From positions 5,776,001-5,840,000 of the forward strand of contig CM065296.1 of assembly GCA_032871835.1 (NCBI GenBank): 64,000 nt of DNA. Direction: 5' to 3'. Source of the stretch: Dipteronia dyeriana (lineage: Eukaryota; Streptophyta; Magnoliopsida; Sapindales; Sapindaceae). Below, in pieces: positions 23,758-34,600 of the stretch. The notes under the pieces were generated by a model. That model had not been told where the DNA came from. It ran no database searches and saw only the letters and a list, made by a program, of their open reading frames with translations. The position numbers and the translations under genes were made by a program. The number at the start of each line of letters is the position of its first letter. The stretch's first letter is position 1.

Positions 23758-24295
23758 TTGCCAGGTGGACATCCGAGTAGGCATTCAGAAAATATCCTAC
23801 AAGACATCATATATTACTCGGGATCAGCTAACGACACTCGGGACTAGTTAAATGACGATTCTACTCGGGATCAAATGATGTTACTCGGGATCAAATGGCG
23901 CTACTCGGGACTAGTAGGTATTACTCTTACTCGGGACAAACATGATGAAAATCAAATAAAAGCCCCAGCGCATAGCTCACGTGGATCAAAGTCATAAGGA
24001 TATAAGGATACACGATGATATCCATATCAAGGAATCCCAAAAAGAATAGAATATTAAACAGGAAAGGTTCCCAATCAAGCAACAACTTTATTTCTTTAAA
24101 AAGACTACGTTCTTATAAGGAAACAAGTCCAAATTGGAATGCACTACTAGAATCCCATTCGATTTCAATACAAGACTCCGAAACTGGAAAGAAGATAATC
24201 ATCTGCAAGTAAGTAAATAATTGTAATTAAATACAAAGATCTATTACTTGTATAAAGCGGATTAGGGCTCTATAAACATATAAATGACTTTAAAT
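23758..24295. mobile_element. Unidentified fragment with ACTCGGGA repeats
   Basis: Between the truncated integrase and the inverted LTR fragment lies 540 bp containing six or so ACTCGGGAC/ACTCGGGATC words and a TATA-like CTATAAACATA near 24,270. The style resembles the U3 part of a plant Gypsy LTR, but neither end is intact and I cannot assign it. Confidence 0.35.
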
Positions 24296-24704
24296 AATTG
24301 TGATGAAGCAAAACTATCCATAGATACACTCTAAATGACTTTAGATGATGCAAGATGAAGTTTTTATACACATGGGAATGCTTTGAGTGTTAAAGATGAG
24401 TTCTTGGAAAAGTTTTCTTTTGAAATGTGTTCTAAGGAAAAGATATGATGTTCTAAACTTTGCTTCCGACTTGAATCCAAAGAGTAATATATATATGAGA
24501 TCCAACCAACGTGAGATCGTTTTGGAAAAAACGTTCCAGCTTTCGCTATGTGTGTTGGTCGAGTAGCGCACCACCAGTGCACAACCTAATATTTTCAATA
24601 GGCGCTGGTCGAGTGGCGGGCTCAGTGGCGCATGACATGAGACAATCCACTAGAATGTTGCGCTGGTGAGGCTGCGCTAGTCGAATAGAGCACCACCAGC
24701 GCAC
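24296..24704 (-). repeat. Inverted partial LTR of the nested Copia family
   Basis: This is the reverse complement of about 19,187-19,750 of the nested element's LTR (GATGAAGCAAAACTATCC ... GCGCTGGTGAGGCTGCGC), with some internal deletions. It is a fragment only. Immediately to its right the host Copia reverse transcriptase resumes (FLNGE read on the minus strand). Confidence 0.8.
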
Positions 24705-25300
24705 TCACCATTGAGAAACACCGTCTTGACATCCATCTGATGAAGCTCAAGGTCAAAATGTGCAACAAGTGTCATGATTGTCCTAAAAGAGTCTTTCGTT
24801 GAAACTGGAGAGAAAGTCTCTAAATAGTCAATCCCTTCCTTTTGGGTAAAGCCTTTAGCTACAAGACGAGCCTTATACCTCTCCACATTACCTTTCGAAT
24901 CTCTTTTGGTTTTAAATATCCATTTACAACCAATGAGTTTCGCACCTTCTGGTAATGGGACAAGTTCCCAAACCTTATTGTCTTGCATAGACTTATACTC
25001 CTCATTCATGGCATCAATCCACTTTTGAGAGTTGGAACCCTACATGGCTTAATGGAAATTGATTGGATCATTTTTCATCATTCCAATGTCTTCCTCATGT
25101 TCTTGGAGAAATAAGTAAAAATCGTCTGGAATAACATTTCTCATTTCTCTAGTGGATCGCCGTAATGGCACTGGTTCTTGAGGTTGTTGAGTTTGTTCCT
25201 CAGGAACAATTACCTCATCTTGAATGAGGGGTTGTTCAACATTGTCTGGTTGAGGATCCAGATTCACTTCTTGATCAATGGCAGGTATAGAAACATACAC
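24705..25300 (-). pseudogene. Copia reverse transcriptase, N-terminal part
   Basis: The minus strand reads RRSTREMRNVIPDDFYLFL, then MNEEYKSMQDNKVWELVPLP, GAKLIGCKWIFKTKRD, YKARLVAKGFTQKEGIDYLE and HQMDVKTVFLNG. This is the start of the Copia reverse transcriptase (RVT_2) after the variable linker. A stop lies between the two parts near 25,040. The domain is cut before the YVDD catalytic box, at the junction with the inverted LTR fragment. Confidence 0.88.
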
Positions 25301-25366
25301 AATGTCAAAAGTGATAACAGGAATTGTAACCGATTCTTCCTCAAAGACAATGTCTCTAACCTTATT

Positions 25367-25660
25367 CCCCCCCCCCCCCCAAACTCAACATCCTCAAAAA
25401 AAAAATGCTGCAGTTCCCGTTTCAAAAAATTGACCTAAGTGTGGGATAATAAAATTTATAACCCCTTGATCGCTTAGAGAAGCCAATGAAATAGCTGCTC
25501 ACAGTTTTGGAGTCCAGTTTCCTTTCATATGGCCTGTAAGGCCTTGCCTCAGCTGGACATCCCCAAATATGAAAATGCTTTAGACTCGGCCTTTTGCCTA
25601 TCCAAAGCTCATAAGGTATTGTGTAGCTTCATTTTAGTGAGTTTCCTGCCCTCGGGCTGA
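25367..25660 (-). pseudogene. Copia integrase C-terminal fragment
   Basis: On the minus strand the region reads LWIGKRPSLKHFHIWGCPAEARPY, then KLDSKTVSSYFIGFSKRSRGYKF. This is the integrase C-terminal and linker region of the minus-strand Copia element. A run of 14 C at 25367-25380 breaks the frame toward the reverse transcriptase. Beyond about 25,660 the similarity stops, so most of the integrase and protease is missing. Confidence 0.75.
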
Positions 25661-25799
25661 ACTGCTGACTGACGAAATGACTTATTATTATTAAGTTAAG
25701 AGTAGCCTAGCAATGCTCAAAGATCTCGCCTAGCGGGAAGGATTGTTGCTAGATTCTATACCAACGCATTCTCTCCGGAAAGTTGAAAATCTTTCAGGA

Positions 25800-26430
25800 T
25801 CTGCTTTAGGTACTTCCTCTATTTGCCCTTATCCTTATAGGTGTTAGCCAAATGAGCATTTTCAGTCCTGCCTCGCTTCAATCTCTCTTCCTCTTACACA
25901 CAGTAAGAAATGAGCTCATTAAGAGTTTAATTTTCCTTTTGACAGTTGTAACTGACCTTAAGCTGACTGTATTGTGCATGAAGTGATATTAATACCAAAT
26001 GCACAAGCAAGTCGTTAGACAACTCGAGCTCTGAAGCTTAGAAGCAATATGAGACATTTCCATAACGTACTCCCTAATGTTCCCTTTGCCTTTGTACTTC
26101 ATAGAAATTAAGCTTTACAAATGCAGTGCTTGTTTCTGCCTTATCGTTTTTTCACAAAACACTTTTCAATTTCGGTTAGGAACTCTTTGGCTTTGGTTAT
26201 CTTTTCAGATACCTCCTAAATGCCTCTGGAATGCCGCGCTTGATGATCATAAGACTCATGCGATTTGAGCAATCCCACTTCTCAAAGTTCTTCCTATTAT
26301 CAGGAGAACTTGCATCCGTAAAAGAAGCGGGTTGCTCAGCCCGAAATGCAAGGTCCAGATTCATGCAGCCGAGAACAATGAATATGTTCTCCTTCCAAAT
26401 CCTTAAAGTTGATCCCATTAAGCATGTGTA
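25800..26430 (-). pseudogene. Copia gag fragment of the minus-strand element
   Basis: Reading 26430 to 25800 on the minus strand gives GSTLRIWKENIFIVLGCMNLDLAF, then NFEKWDCSNRMSLMIIKRGIPEAFR, NDKAETSTA, ELSNDLLVHLVLISL, YSQLKVSYNCQKE and TLNELISYCV. These are typical plant Copia gag phrases in the expected order. Frames change several times, so it cannot make a protein. Confidence 0.8.
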
Positions 26431-26529
26431 TAGAGTTGGTATTAGCAGATATAGTAAAACATTAGCTTGAAAGAGAACAAAACAAACACACAACCATGCT
26501 CACATTAATAACCAAATACAATGATCAAC

Positions 26530-27530
26530 AAATTCAAATAATGGTAAGTCTCATCTCAATATACCTAGCACAACATTAATATCAAGTCTTTGGACAGTAA
26601 TATTAATTGTAAGTGGTACTTTTGTTGTAGTGATCAAATATTGACAATAATTAATGTCAAATAATAAATCTATATTTGGATCGACTTATTATTCACATGT
26701 AAAACCTTATAATCGTCACATATTTATCACCACAGGTGTGTGTACAATTCGGCCAAGTATTAACCTTCCTTTGGGCTGACTAATACTCGCATGAATTTAC
26801 ACACATACAAACATCCAACATCGCTCATGAATAATCTACACAAGATAGGTCACTTTGGAGACATCTTGCTTCAATTAGCCCATTTAGAATGATAGACCAC
26901 TTTATTCAACCATAAAAGATATACCAAATAATGGTCGGTCTCATCTTAAGATACCTAGTACAACATTAATATCAAGTCTTTGGAAAATAATATTAATTGT
27001 AAGTGGTACTTTTGTTGTAGTGATCAAACATTGACAATAATTTATGTTAAATAATAAATCTATCTTTGGATCGACTTATTATTCACATGTAAAACCTTAT
27101 AATCATCACATGTTTACCACCACAGATGTGTGTACAATTTGGCCAAGTATTAACCTTCCTTTGGGCCGACTAATACCTGCATGATTTTATATACACACGC
27201 GTGGTACTCTTTTAGTAGTGATCAAACATTGACAATAATTTATGTTAAATAATAAATCTATCTTTGGATCGACTTATCATTCACATGTAAAACCTTATAA
27301 TCGTCACATGTTTACCACCATAGATGTGTGTGCAATTCGGCCAAGTATTAGGCTGGCTAATACCCGCATGAATTTACACACACACGAACATCCAACATCC
27401 CTCATGAACAATCTACACAAGAGATGTCACTTTGGTGACATCTTGTTTCAATTAACCCATTTAGAATGGTGGACTATTTTATTTAACCACAAAAGGTATA
27501 CCACCAAATATTTGAATTTGAGTTGATCTT
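26530..27530. repeat. Tandem repeat in the Copia leader, about 400-bp unit, 2.5 copies
   Basis: Units begin near 26,541 (AATGGTAAGTCTCATCT), 26,932 (AATGGTCGGTCTCATCT) and, lacking the first 90 bp or so, at about 27,203. Each contains CACATGTAAAACCTTATAAT and GGCCAAGTATTA. The second lacks the end of the unit, so the 2/3 junction is a partial deletion. It lies between gag and the 5' LTR, so it is transcribed leader sequence of the minus-strand element. Confidence 0.8.
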
Positions 27531-27539
27531 TAAAATAAA

Positions 27540-28217
27540 ATAAAATAAATAAAATAAAAAATTACAAAAGTACCCCTGATTATTTTATTTTATTAAAATT
27601 ACAAAAGTGCCTTTGATTTTGTAAAATAATAGAAAGGCCCATCAAGTTTTATAAATTAAAATTTGGCCTAAAACTTTTAAAAATTATAAAGTGACCCTTT
27701 AACTTTTTGGTAATTATAAATTTACCCCAAAATGTTTTCGTAATTGCAAATAGGCCCAGTAAGTTTTGTCAATTATAAATTAGCCCCACAACTTTATCAA
27801 AATCACATAATGACCCAAAATAATTGCAAAACAGTCCCTCAAGAGTATCAAATTCTCCAATAGTGGCCAAAGAAAAAAAAAACACTATAAACCCTAAGTT
27901 TCTTACCGCCGCCGCCTGAATCCTCCACGTCGTCACAACAAGGCAACGACGAATGGCGGCCATGCAGCAGACCACCGGTAACCGTGGATCGCAAGCGATG
28001 AACGGCGATCGACGCAACCCAACCGATCGAGCGACTAGTGGCTGGATGCAGCGATAGCTGGCTCGATCTGATCTTGATCACGGTCGACGACCGATGATCC
28101 TCCTCATCCCCTTAATCGCACGGTTTTTGCATCCAAAAATGGTCGGAAAACCTCACTAGTGGGTGTTGACCTGAGAAGAGGAAACTGGTTTGGGTGGCTG
28201 AACGTGAGATGGCGATG
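27540..28217. repeat. Degenerate short repeats in the Copia leader
   Basis: A phrase of roughly 35-40 bp (AATTATAAATTTACCCC and variants such as AATTATAAATTAGCCCC) recurs about eight times at 27,565-27,840. A GC-richer stretch, 27,900-28,140, follows without a supported gene. This is presumably part of the 5' leader of the minus-strand Copia element. Confidence 0.5.
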
Positions 28218-28225
28218 GTTGTGGG

Positions 28226-29161
28226 TAGTCATGTCCACGATTACGGTTCGATTCTGTTCCGGTTCCGATTCCGGTTCCACCTGTTTTGGTTCCACCGGTT
28301 CTGATCCGGTTCCAACGGTTCTTTCGGTTCGATTCTTTAAAAAAATCTATAATCATCGGTTATCACAAACCAAATACCCAGATCTCCCATCTTCTAAACC
28401 AGATCATCAATCATCACATTCATCACACAAATCACAGAGAAGAAGAAAAATAAAAATAAAAAATCATCACACAAGCCTTCATCACACAAATCACAAATTG
28501 AATAGAAGAAGAGATCGAAAAGAAGATGAAGAGAGAGATGACCGGCGTTGGAAGAGAGAGAGAGAGATCGAAGAGAGAGAAATCGAAGAGAGAGATGACC
28601 AGCGATAGGCGGCGACGGAAAGACGAAGAGATCGCCAGTGAGAGGGGATCGATGGAAGTTTGGTGAGTGGTGACTGAGTGTTGTCGTTTGGATCAAAGGA
28701 AAGAAATCGAGAGATGGAGAGAGATCAAAGAGAAAGAATTATGAAGAAGAAATAGTGAGAAGAGAGAGTGAGATCCGTAAGAAGAGAGAAAAATAAAAAC
28801 AAATATATATATATATATATTTATATATTTATATTCTGGTGGCCAAACGGCCCAAACCTAAAAAAATAAAAATAAACAAATAAACAAATGTCTAGAACCG
28901 GAACCGAACCGTCGGTTCCTGACCGATTTTTTTCGGAGGAGAATCAGAACCGAACCTTCAGTCTCATGATTACTGTTACGGTTCTGGAATCTGTTCTACG
29001 GTTCTAGAATCTGTTCTACGGTTCTGGAATCTGTTTTACGGTTCCGGAATCTGTTTTACGGTTCCGGTTAAGGTTTCAGTTTCGGTTCCGGTTACGGTTC
29101 ATTTCATACTATTACTGTTCGGTTCCACGGTTCGAACCGAACCGAACCGTGGTCATGTCTA
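28226..29161. mobile_element. Non-autonomous hAT-type element, copy B
   Basis: The left end TAGTCATGTCCACG and the reverse-complemented right end TAGACATGACCACGG are the same termini as the element at 15025. A perfect 8-bp target duplication, GTTGTGGG, flanks it (28218-28225 and 29162-29169). The interior shares the AAATCATCACACAAGCCTTC block with copy A and is full of GGTTC/GAACC words. It is not coding. Confidence 0.9.
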
Positions 29162-29207
29162 GTTGTGGGTTGAAAATCCATCAGCCCAAGAGCAAACCCA
29201 TACTTTG

Positions 29208-29596
29208 TAGGGGTGTGCAAAAAATCCCCAAACCGAACCAAACCGACCAACCCAACCCATAAAGTTTGGGTTGGTTCGATTACAATATAAAAAATCGGTG
29301 GGTCGGTTTGTTTTTTGAACAAACCGAATAAAGGTGGTTCGGTTCGGGTTAAGTGGATTAATTCACCAACCCAAACCAAACCACATATTTTAAAAAATAA
29401 AACTAAAATATAAAATTTACCAATGTTTTTTATTCAGTACATGTTTATAACTTTTACCGATTACTTTAAGCTTTTATAGTTTATTTATTTGTTTTGATAC
29501 AATTATTCATTGATTGATATATTAGAGTTTCAAAAGCATATATACTGTCAAACATGTCTTTAATTGGTAATTACTCATTTGACTTTTCTGTATTTT

Positions 29597-29641
<45 letters not shown>

Positions 29642-29890
29642 TGTTATGATTATTTTATTTAAATATTTTTTATAATATAATACCAAAAATAAAATATTTT
29701 TGAGTTCAAATCTAAACCGATAAACCAATCCAAACCAATCCGATCTTTGTTGGTTTGGTTTGGTTTGAATCGGTTTGAAAAATTAAATTGGTTTGGTTTG
29801 GGTTGAAATATAGCTAACCTGATCCATATTGGTTTGGTTTGGTTTGACATTGAGTTTTAACCCAAACCAAACCGAAAACGCACACCCCTA
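29208..29890. mobile_element. Non-autonomous hAT-type element, GGTTTGG-rich family
   Basis: The ends are TAGGGGTGTGCAAAA on the left and, reverse-complemented, TAGGGGTGTGCGTTTTCGG on the right. The flanking 8-mers ATACTTTG and ATACTGGG match at 6 of 8 bases. TAGGGGTGTGC ends are typical of plant hAT MITEs. It lies 46 bp from copy B, inside the leader of the Copia element. A (TA)n run is at about 29,600-29,632. Confidence 0.8.
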
Positions 29891-30278
29891 ATACTGGGTT
29901 TGATTCGATCCATCACCAGAAAAACAAAACCAAGATCACGTGATCTAATGATCAAAACGTGATCTAACTCCTCAATCTCATCTCCTTTCATGCACCAAAT
30001 AAATCCATTCATATAACTCACAAAAACAAACACAAACAAAACATAATATATTCTTGGATTCAACAAATATATTTGACAATAAATATGTTTCATAAGCAGC
30101 CGATGAACGAAATATATTTAAGTAAAAATACATACTCATATTTATCATAAAACAATAACCGAATCCAAATCCAAATCCAAAATACTGAAACTCAAGCAAA
30201 TTTCATACAAGAAGATCAAAACTCCAATTTTTTTTATTAAACCAAAATCCAAATCTCAATTCTCAAGAATTAATCATG

Positions 30279-30290
30279 GATGACTCTGAT
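30279..30290 (-). other. Primer-binding site of the minus-strand Copia element
   Basis: On the minus strand TGGTATCAGAGT follows the LTR end CATTACA by a few bases. It matches the tRNA-iMet primer site except for the last base. Confidence 0.75.
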
Positions 30291-30296
30291 ACCACT

Positions 30297-30834
30297 TGTA
30301 ATGGTTCGATTAATATAAAAACTAACATGTATAGCCATATAATAAATCTGAATAACCTAAACATGTTTCTATATCATGTTTAATCAAATCCTAGATACAT
30401 ATAATATTGATCCATGTCAATTCAAGAGAAAATTGAAAAAGAATCGATAGCAGAAGCGTACCTGAATCCATTACTGGAGGTTGGTGGACGGGTTGTGATC
30501 TTCCAAATTAACACGACCTTTCTTGAACCCTACAGTTCTATTTTGCTCTGTTGATGGGGATACAGACAAAACAAAACATCGTGTAATTTGAGAACTATAA
30601 CCCTAAATATATATATAATAATCAAATTACTATATGTTGGCTATTTCTAATTCGGCCCCTCAACAAATTAGAAATAGCCCTCTGGTATCTACACATTAAT
30701 TCCATGACAATTATACCCTTAAGCCTTAATACTTTAAATCTTAATTAGATCACTTTAATTTAGGCTTAATCAAAAGATAACACAACACATTTAATATTCA
30801 CATGTGTGACTCTATATGATGGAATTTTTCAACA
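30297..30834 (-). repeat. 5' LTR of the minus-strand Copia element
   Basis: 538 bp, collinear with 17132-17667 with few differences, followed by the duplication AGTAC. Because the element reads on the minus strand, this is its 5' LTR. Confidence 0.9.
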
Positions 30835-30839
30835 AGTAC

Positions 30840-31319
30840 ATCACCTTTTAATAGAATTGGTAGTACATCCCCCTTCCACATAGATGGTGAGGGGTTTAGA
30901 TCTCACTATAAACATTTTATAAGTATGTGTGATGAGTTTTTTTCTCGATTTGTTGGAATAGTTATTACCCTTTATAAGAATAGATATATGAATCATATAT
31001 ATATTATTTGCTTTCGACAGATCTAAGTAGCCTTATTGTAATAAAACTTTTAATACATAAAAAGAAAAAAGAAAAAAAAATGCACGACCATTCGACCTAT
31101 ATTCAACATGTTAGTCACACCTTGATTGGTGCATATACTCAACGCAAGATTTCCATGTATTATTTTCAATAATTTATAATCAATTTAGATGAAGTGGCAA
31201 TATTCTACTCAACAAATAACAGTCTCTTACCGTTACTTGCATAGTTGCATCGTCGTCCATTTAGCTTTTAAGATTCTCCAATAAAATCTACATACATAAT
31301 ATAAAAAAAATTAAAAATA
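30840..31319. other. Upstream flank of the sucrose-phosphate synthase gene
   Basis: AT-rich, with no gene seen. The Copia insertion ends 823 bp before the SPS start codon, so its LTR forms part of the distal upstream region. Confidence 0.5.
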
Positions 31320-31326
31320 CACGTGG
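31320..31326 (+). promoter_or_regulatory. G-box/ABRE-like element, SPS promoter
   Basis: ACACGTGGC contains a G-box (CACGTG) with the flanks typical of ABA- or light-response elements, about 100 bp upstream of the likely TATA box. Function is inferred from motif and position only. Confidence 0.4.
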
Positions 31327-31424
31327 CCGTCTTTTAACTATCCACGTCTACAAGAAAACCAAACAAAATAATAATTAAAAAAGAAAAACCCGCAAGACCT
31401 TTTCTAGAGAAATCGCAAAGTTCA

Positions 31425-31433
31425 TATATAAAA
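31425..31433 (+). promoter_or_regulatory. TATA box of the SPS gene
   Basis: TATATAAAA lies about 230 bp before the start codon and is followed by a CT-rich leader (TTCTTCTTCTTCTTC), as is common in plant 5' untranslated regions. Confidence 0.5.
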
Positions 31434-31661
31434 ATCGTCGCACTTTTCTTCGTTCTCACAACAGAGAAGCTAATATATATATATATTTCTTCTTCTTCTT
31501 CTATCAAAATCTAACAGTCGAAACCAAAATGACCATTTGATCCTTCTCTTCCTCGCTCTGTTGTATGTAGTTTTTACCCGAACAAACACAATACACACAC
31601 ATTGAAAATAAAAATTACGTGAGAAATATGTTTTGATTTTGTTTATTTTTTGAGAGAGGAA

Positions 31662-34600
31662 ATGGCGGGAAATGATTGGGTTAACAGTTACTTGGAAGCG
31701 ATCCTGGATGTTGATCCGGGAATCGACGGCGTGAAATCGTCGCTGTTGCTTAGAGAGAGAGGACGCTTTAGTCCTACTCGTTACTTCGTCGAACAAGTCA
31801 TCACCGGCTTCGATGAAACCGATCTCCACCGCTCTTGGGTTCGAGTATGATAATTAACCGTCGTTTTCACTTTCTCTTTTGTGTTTCATTTCACTGTTTT
31901 TTTTTAAGAAAAAGTTAGTATATTGTTGTTGAGAGATTTTCAATTTTGGTGATTCTAGGCTGCGGCGACTAGAAGTCCGCAGGAGAGAAACACTAGATTG
32001 GAGAACATGTGTTGGAGGATTTGGAATTTGGCTCGCAAGAAGAAACAGGTTTTTTTTTTTTTTTTTCGTTTTTGTGTGAACTCTGTTATTTGACATAGAA
32101 GATATTTGATGGTGAAGTGGAGACCTGGTTTTGAGAACTTGAATTGGTTTTTGTGTTGCGGTTTGTGATTAACTTGCAAACTGAATAAAAATTAAAAACA
32201 AATTGGTAATCTCTAATTTTTTGGATCATGGTGATTATGTCTGTTGCAGTCATTCTGAGTTTTTAAATATTTCAAGTTGATCTTTTTTTTTTTAATAAGT
32301 TTTAGGAATTAAAGGTTCAATCCTCACATATGTTTCATGTTTGTTATCGGTGTTCACGGATAAAAGAAAAATAAAGAAGAAAAAGAAAAAGGATGCCTTT
32401 TTCCTATAGTTACTATCAGTTAAATTATCATTTGTTATGTTTCAGTTGTTCATTAATTTTTATACTGAACATTTGCAGAGTAGAATCTGTAGTTTCAGTG
32501 GCCATTCACTGTTATTCAAATTCAATTTTTGTATATCAGTGATTGGAGCTAGTAACACCAAATGATATGTTAATGAGTACTGAGTAGAAAATGTGCAGTA
32601 GTTTGAATGAGTATTTATTTGAATTCATCTTAAAGTGTTCAACTTTCTAGAGTTGGCACACGCACAGACCGGTTCCCTCAAATTTTTCTAAGCATAAGCT
32701 CTGTGAATATTATGCTTAAATGGATCTTACTAATGTGGGATATGCCACATAGCTTCACTGTTTCTACATTATAGCTCCTTTATATAAAATAGTTTGGATA
32801 ACATGCATGATAAGGTTTCTAGTAGTGTGTTATGATGTTAAATAATTTCAAATCACACATAGATCTGTTATCCATGAATTTGATATATTCACTCTTCTCA
32901 AGTAGCTTGAGGGAGAGGAAGCTAACCGTGTGGCTAAACGTCGGCTTGAACGTGAAAGAGGCCGCAGAGAGGCAACAGCAGATATGTCAGAAGACTTATC
33001 AGAAGGAGAGAAGGGAGACTTGCCTGGTGACCTTTCTACTCATGGTGGTAGCACTAGAGGAAGAATGCCTAAAATCAGTTCTGTTGATGTGATGGAGAAT
33101 TGGGCTAATCAATACAAGGAAAAGAAACTGTACATTGTATTGATAAGGCATGAAATGCAATTTATTGTGATCTCTTGATCTAATGCGGTCATTTGGACGT
33201 TTATTTTGAGTGTGGTTTTTGTTTTAATTACAAACACAGATGTGGCAGGGTATTTAAATTCAGAGCTTATAAAATTTCTAATTTTGATGGTTTTTATTTA
33301 TTTTTTACAACAAGAATTCTTTTTGCAGCCTTCATGGCCTGATACGCGGTGAAAACATGGAGCTGGGTCGTGATTCTGATACAGGTGGACAGGTAACTCT
33401 TGACCATAACTGTTACATTTATCTATTTTGTCAATAAATTGGAAACCTTTAATGTTTTTTACTTCTATTAAGACATTGTTAAGACACCATTCTGAAGAAA
33501 TGCATATAGTACCTATTATTTATGGGCAAGTTTGGAATATGGTGTTTAAACAGGTCAAGTATGTAGTAGAACTAGCAAGGGCCTTAGGCACAATGCCAGG
33601 AGTTTGCCGGGTTGATTTACTGACAAGACAAGTATCAGCTCCTGACGTTGATTGGAGCTATGCTGAACCAACAGAGATGTTGAATCTAAGAAGTGCTGAG
33701 AACTCGATTCAAGAGCCTGGGGAGAGCAGTGGTGCTTATATCATCCGTATACCATTTGGACCAAAAAATAAATATATACCCAAAGAAAACCTTTGGCCCC
33801 ACATTCCAGAATTTGTTGATGCTGCACTTAGTCACATTATACAGATGTCCAAGGTTCTGGGTGAGCAAATTGGTGGTGGACAACCAGTCTGGCCGGTTTC
33901 AATTCATGGACATTATGCAGATGCAGGTGACTCTGCTGCTCTTCTATCTGGAGCTCTGAATGTGCCAATGGTTTTTACTGGCCACTCACTTGGGCGAGAT
34001 AAGCTTGAACAACTTTTGAAACAAGGACGTCAGTCAAGGGAAGAAATTAATTCGACATACAAAATAATGCGGCGGATAGAAGCTGAGGAGTTATCTCTTG
34101 ATGCCTCTGAAATTGTTATAACTAGCACCAGACAGGAGATAGAAGAGCAATGGCGCCTTTATGATGGATTTGATCCGGTGCTGGAGCGCAAACTGAGAGC
34201 AAGGATCAAAAGAGGTGTAAGCTGTCATGGCAGGTTTATGCCTCGTATGGTTGTAAGTATTGGCATATTGTTTCTGATTTCTTTACAGATCTATGATGTT
34301 TAATCTATATCTAAAGTTAGTTGGTTATATTAATGCCATGTAATGGAAGATTACTTATCCTTATTTTTTTCTGATATATTCATAATGATTTTAGGTAATT
34401 CCACCTGGTATGGAATTTCATCATATTGTGCCGCATGATGGAGATATGGATGGGGAAGTGGAAAAAACTGAAGATAATCCTGCTTCTCCAGATCCACCAA
34501 TTTGGTCCGAGGTTGATTTCTTTTCCGCGTTATTAGGGTTGTGATAGCCTGTGTATTGTTGTCCCTTTCACTTATTTATTGTTTTACTGCTAAAGGAACT

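Larger units (their letters stand above)
17132..30834 (-). mobile_element. Ty1/Copia LTR retrotransposon, broken by nested insertions
   Basis: The two LTRs (17132-17667 and 30297-30834) are direct repeats of about 537 bp, and the 5-bp duplication AGTAC flanks the whole unit (17127-17131 and 30835-30839). On the minus strand the order is 5' LTR, primer site, leader with tandem repeats, gag, integrase end, reverse transcriptase start, a gap filled by other elements, RNase H, purine tract, 3' LTR. Stops and frameshifts occur throughout and most of gag-protease-integrase is missing, so it is defective. It hosts a nested Copia element and two hAT-type elements. Confidence 0.9.

Noticed and set aside
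27769..28081. Frames of about 80 codons on the minus strand near a GC-richer patch
   Set aside because: No recognisable domain; lies in the leader of a dead Copia element.
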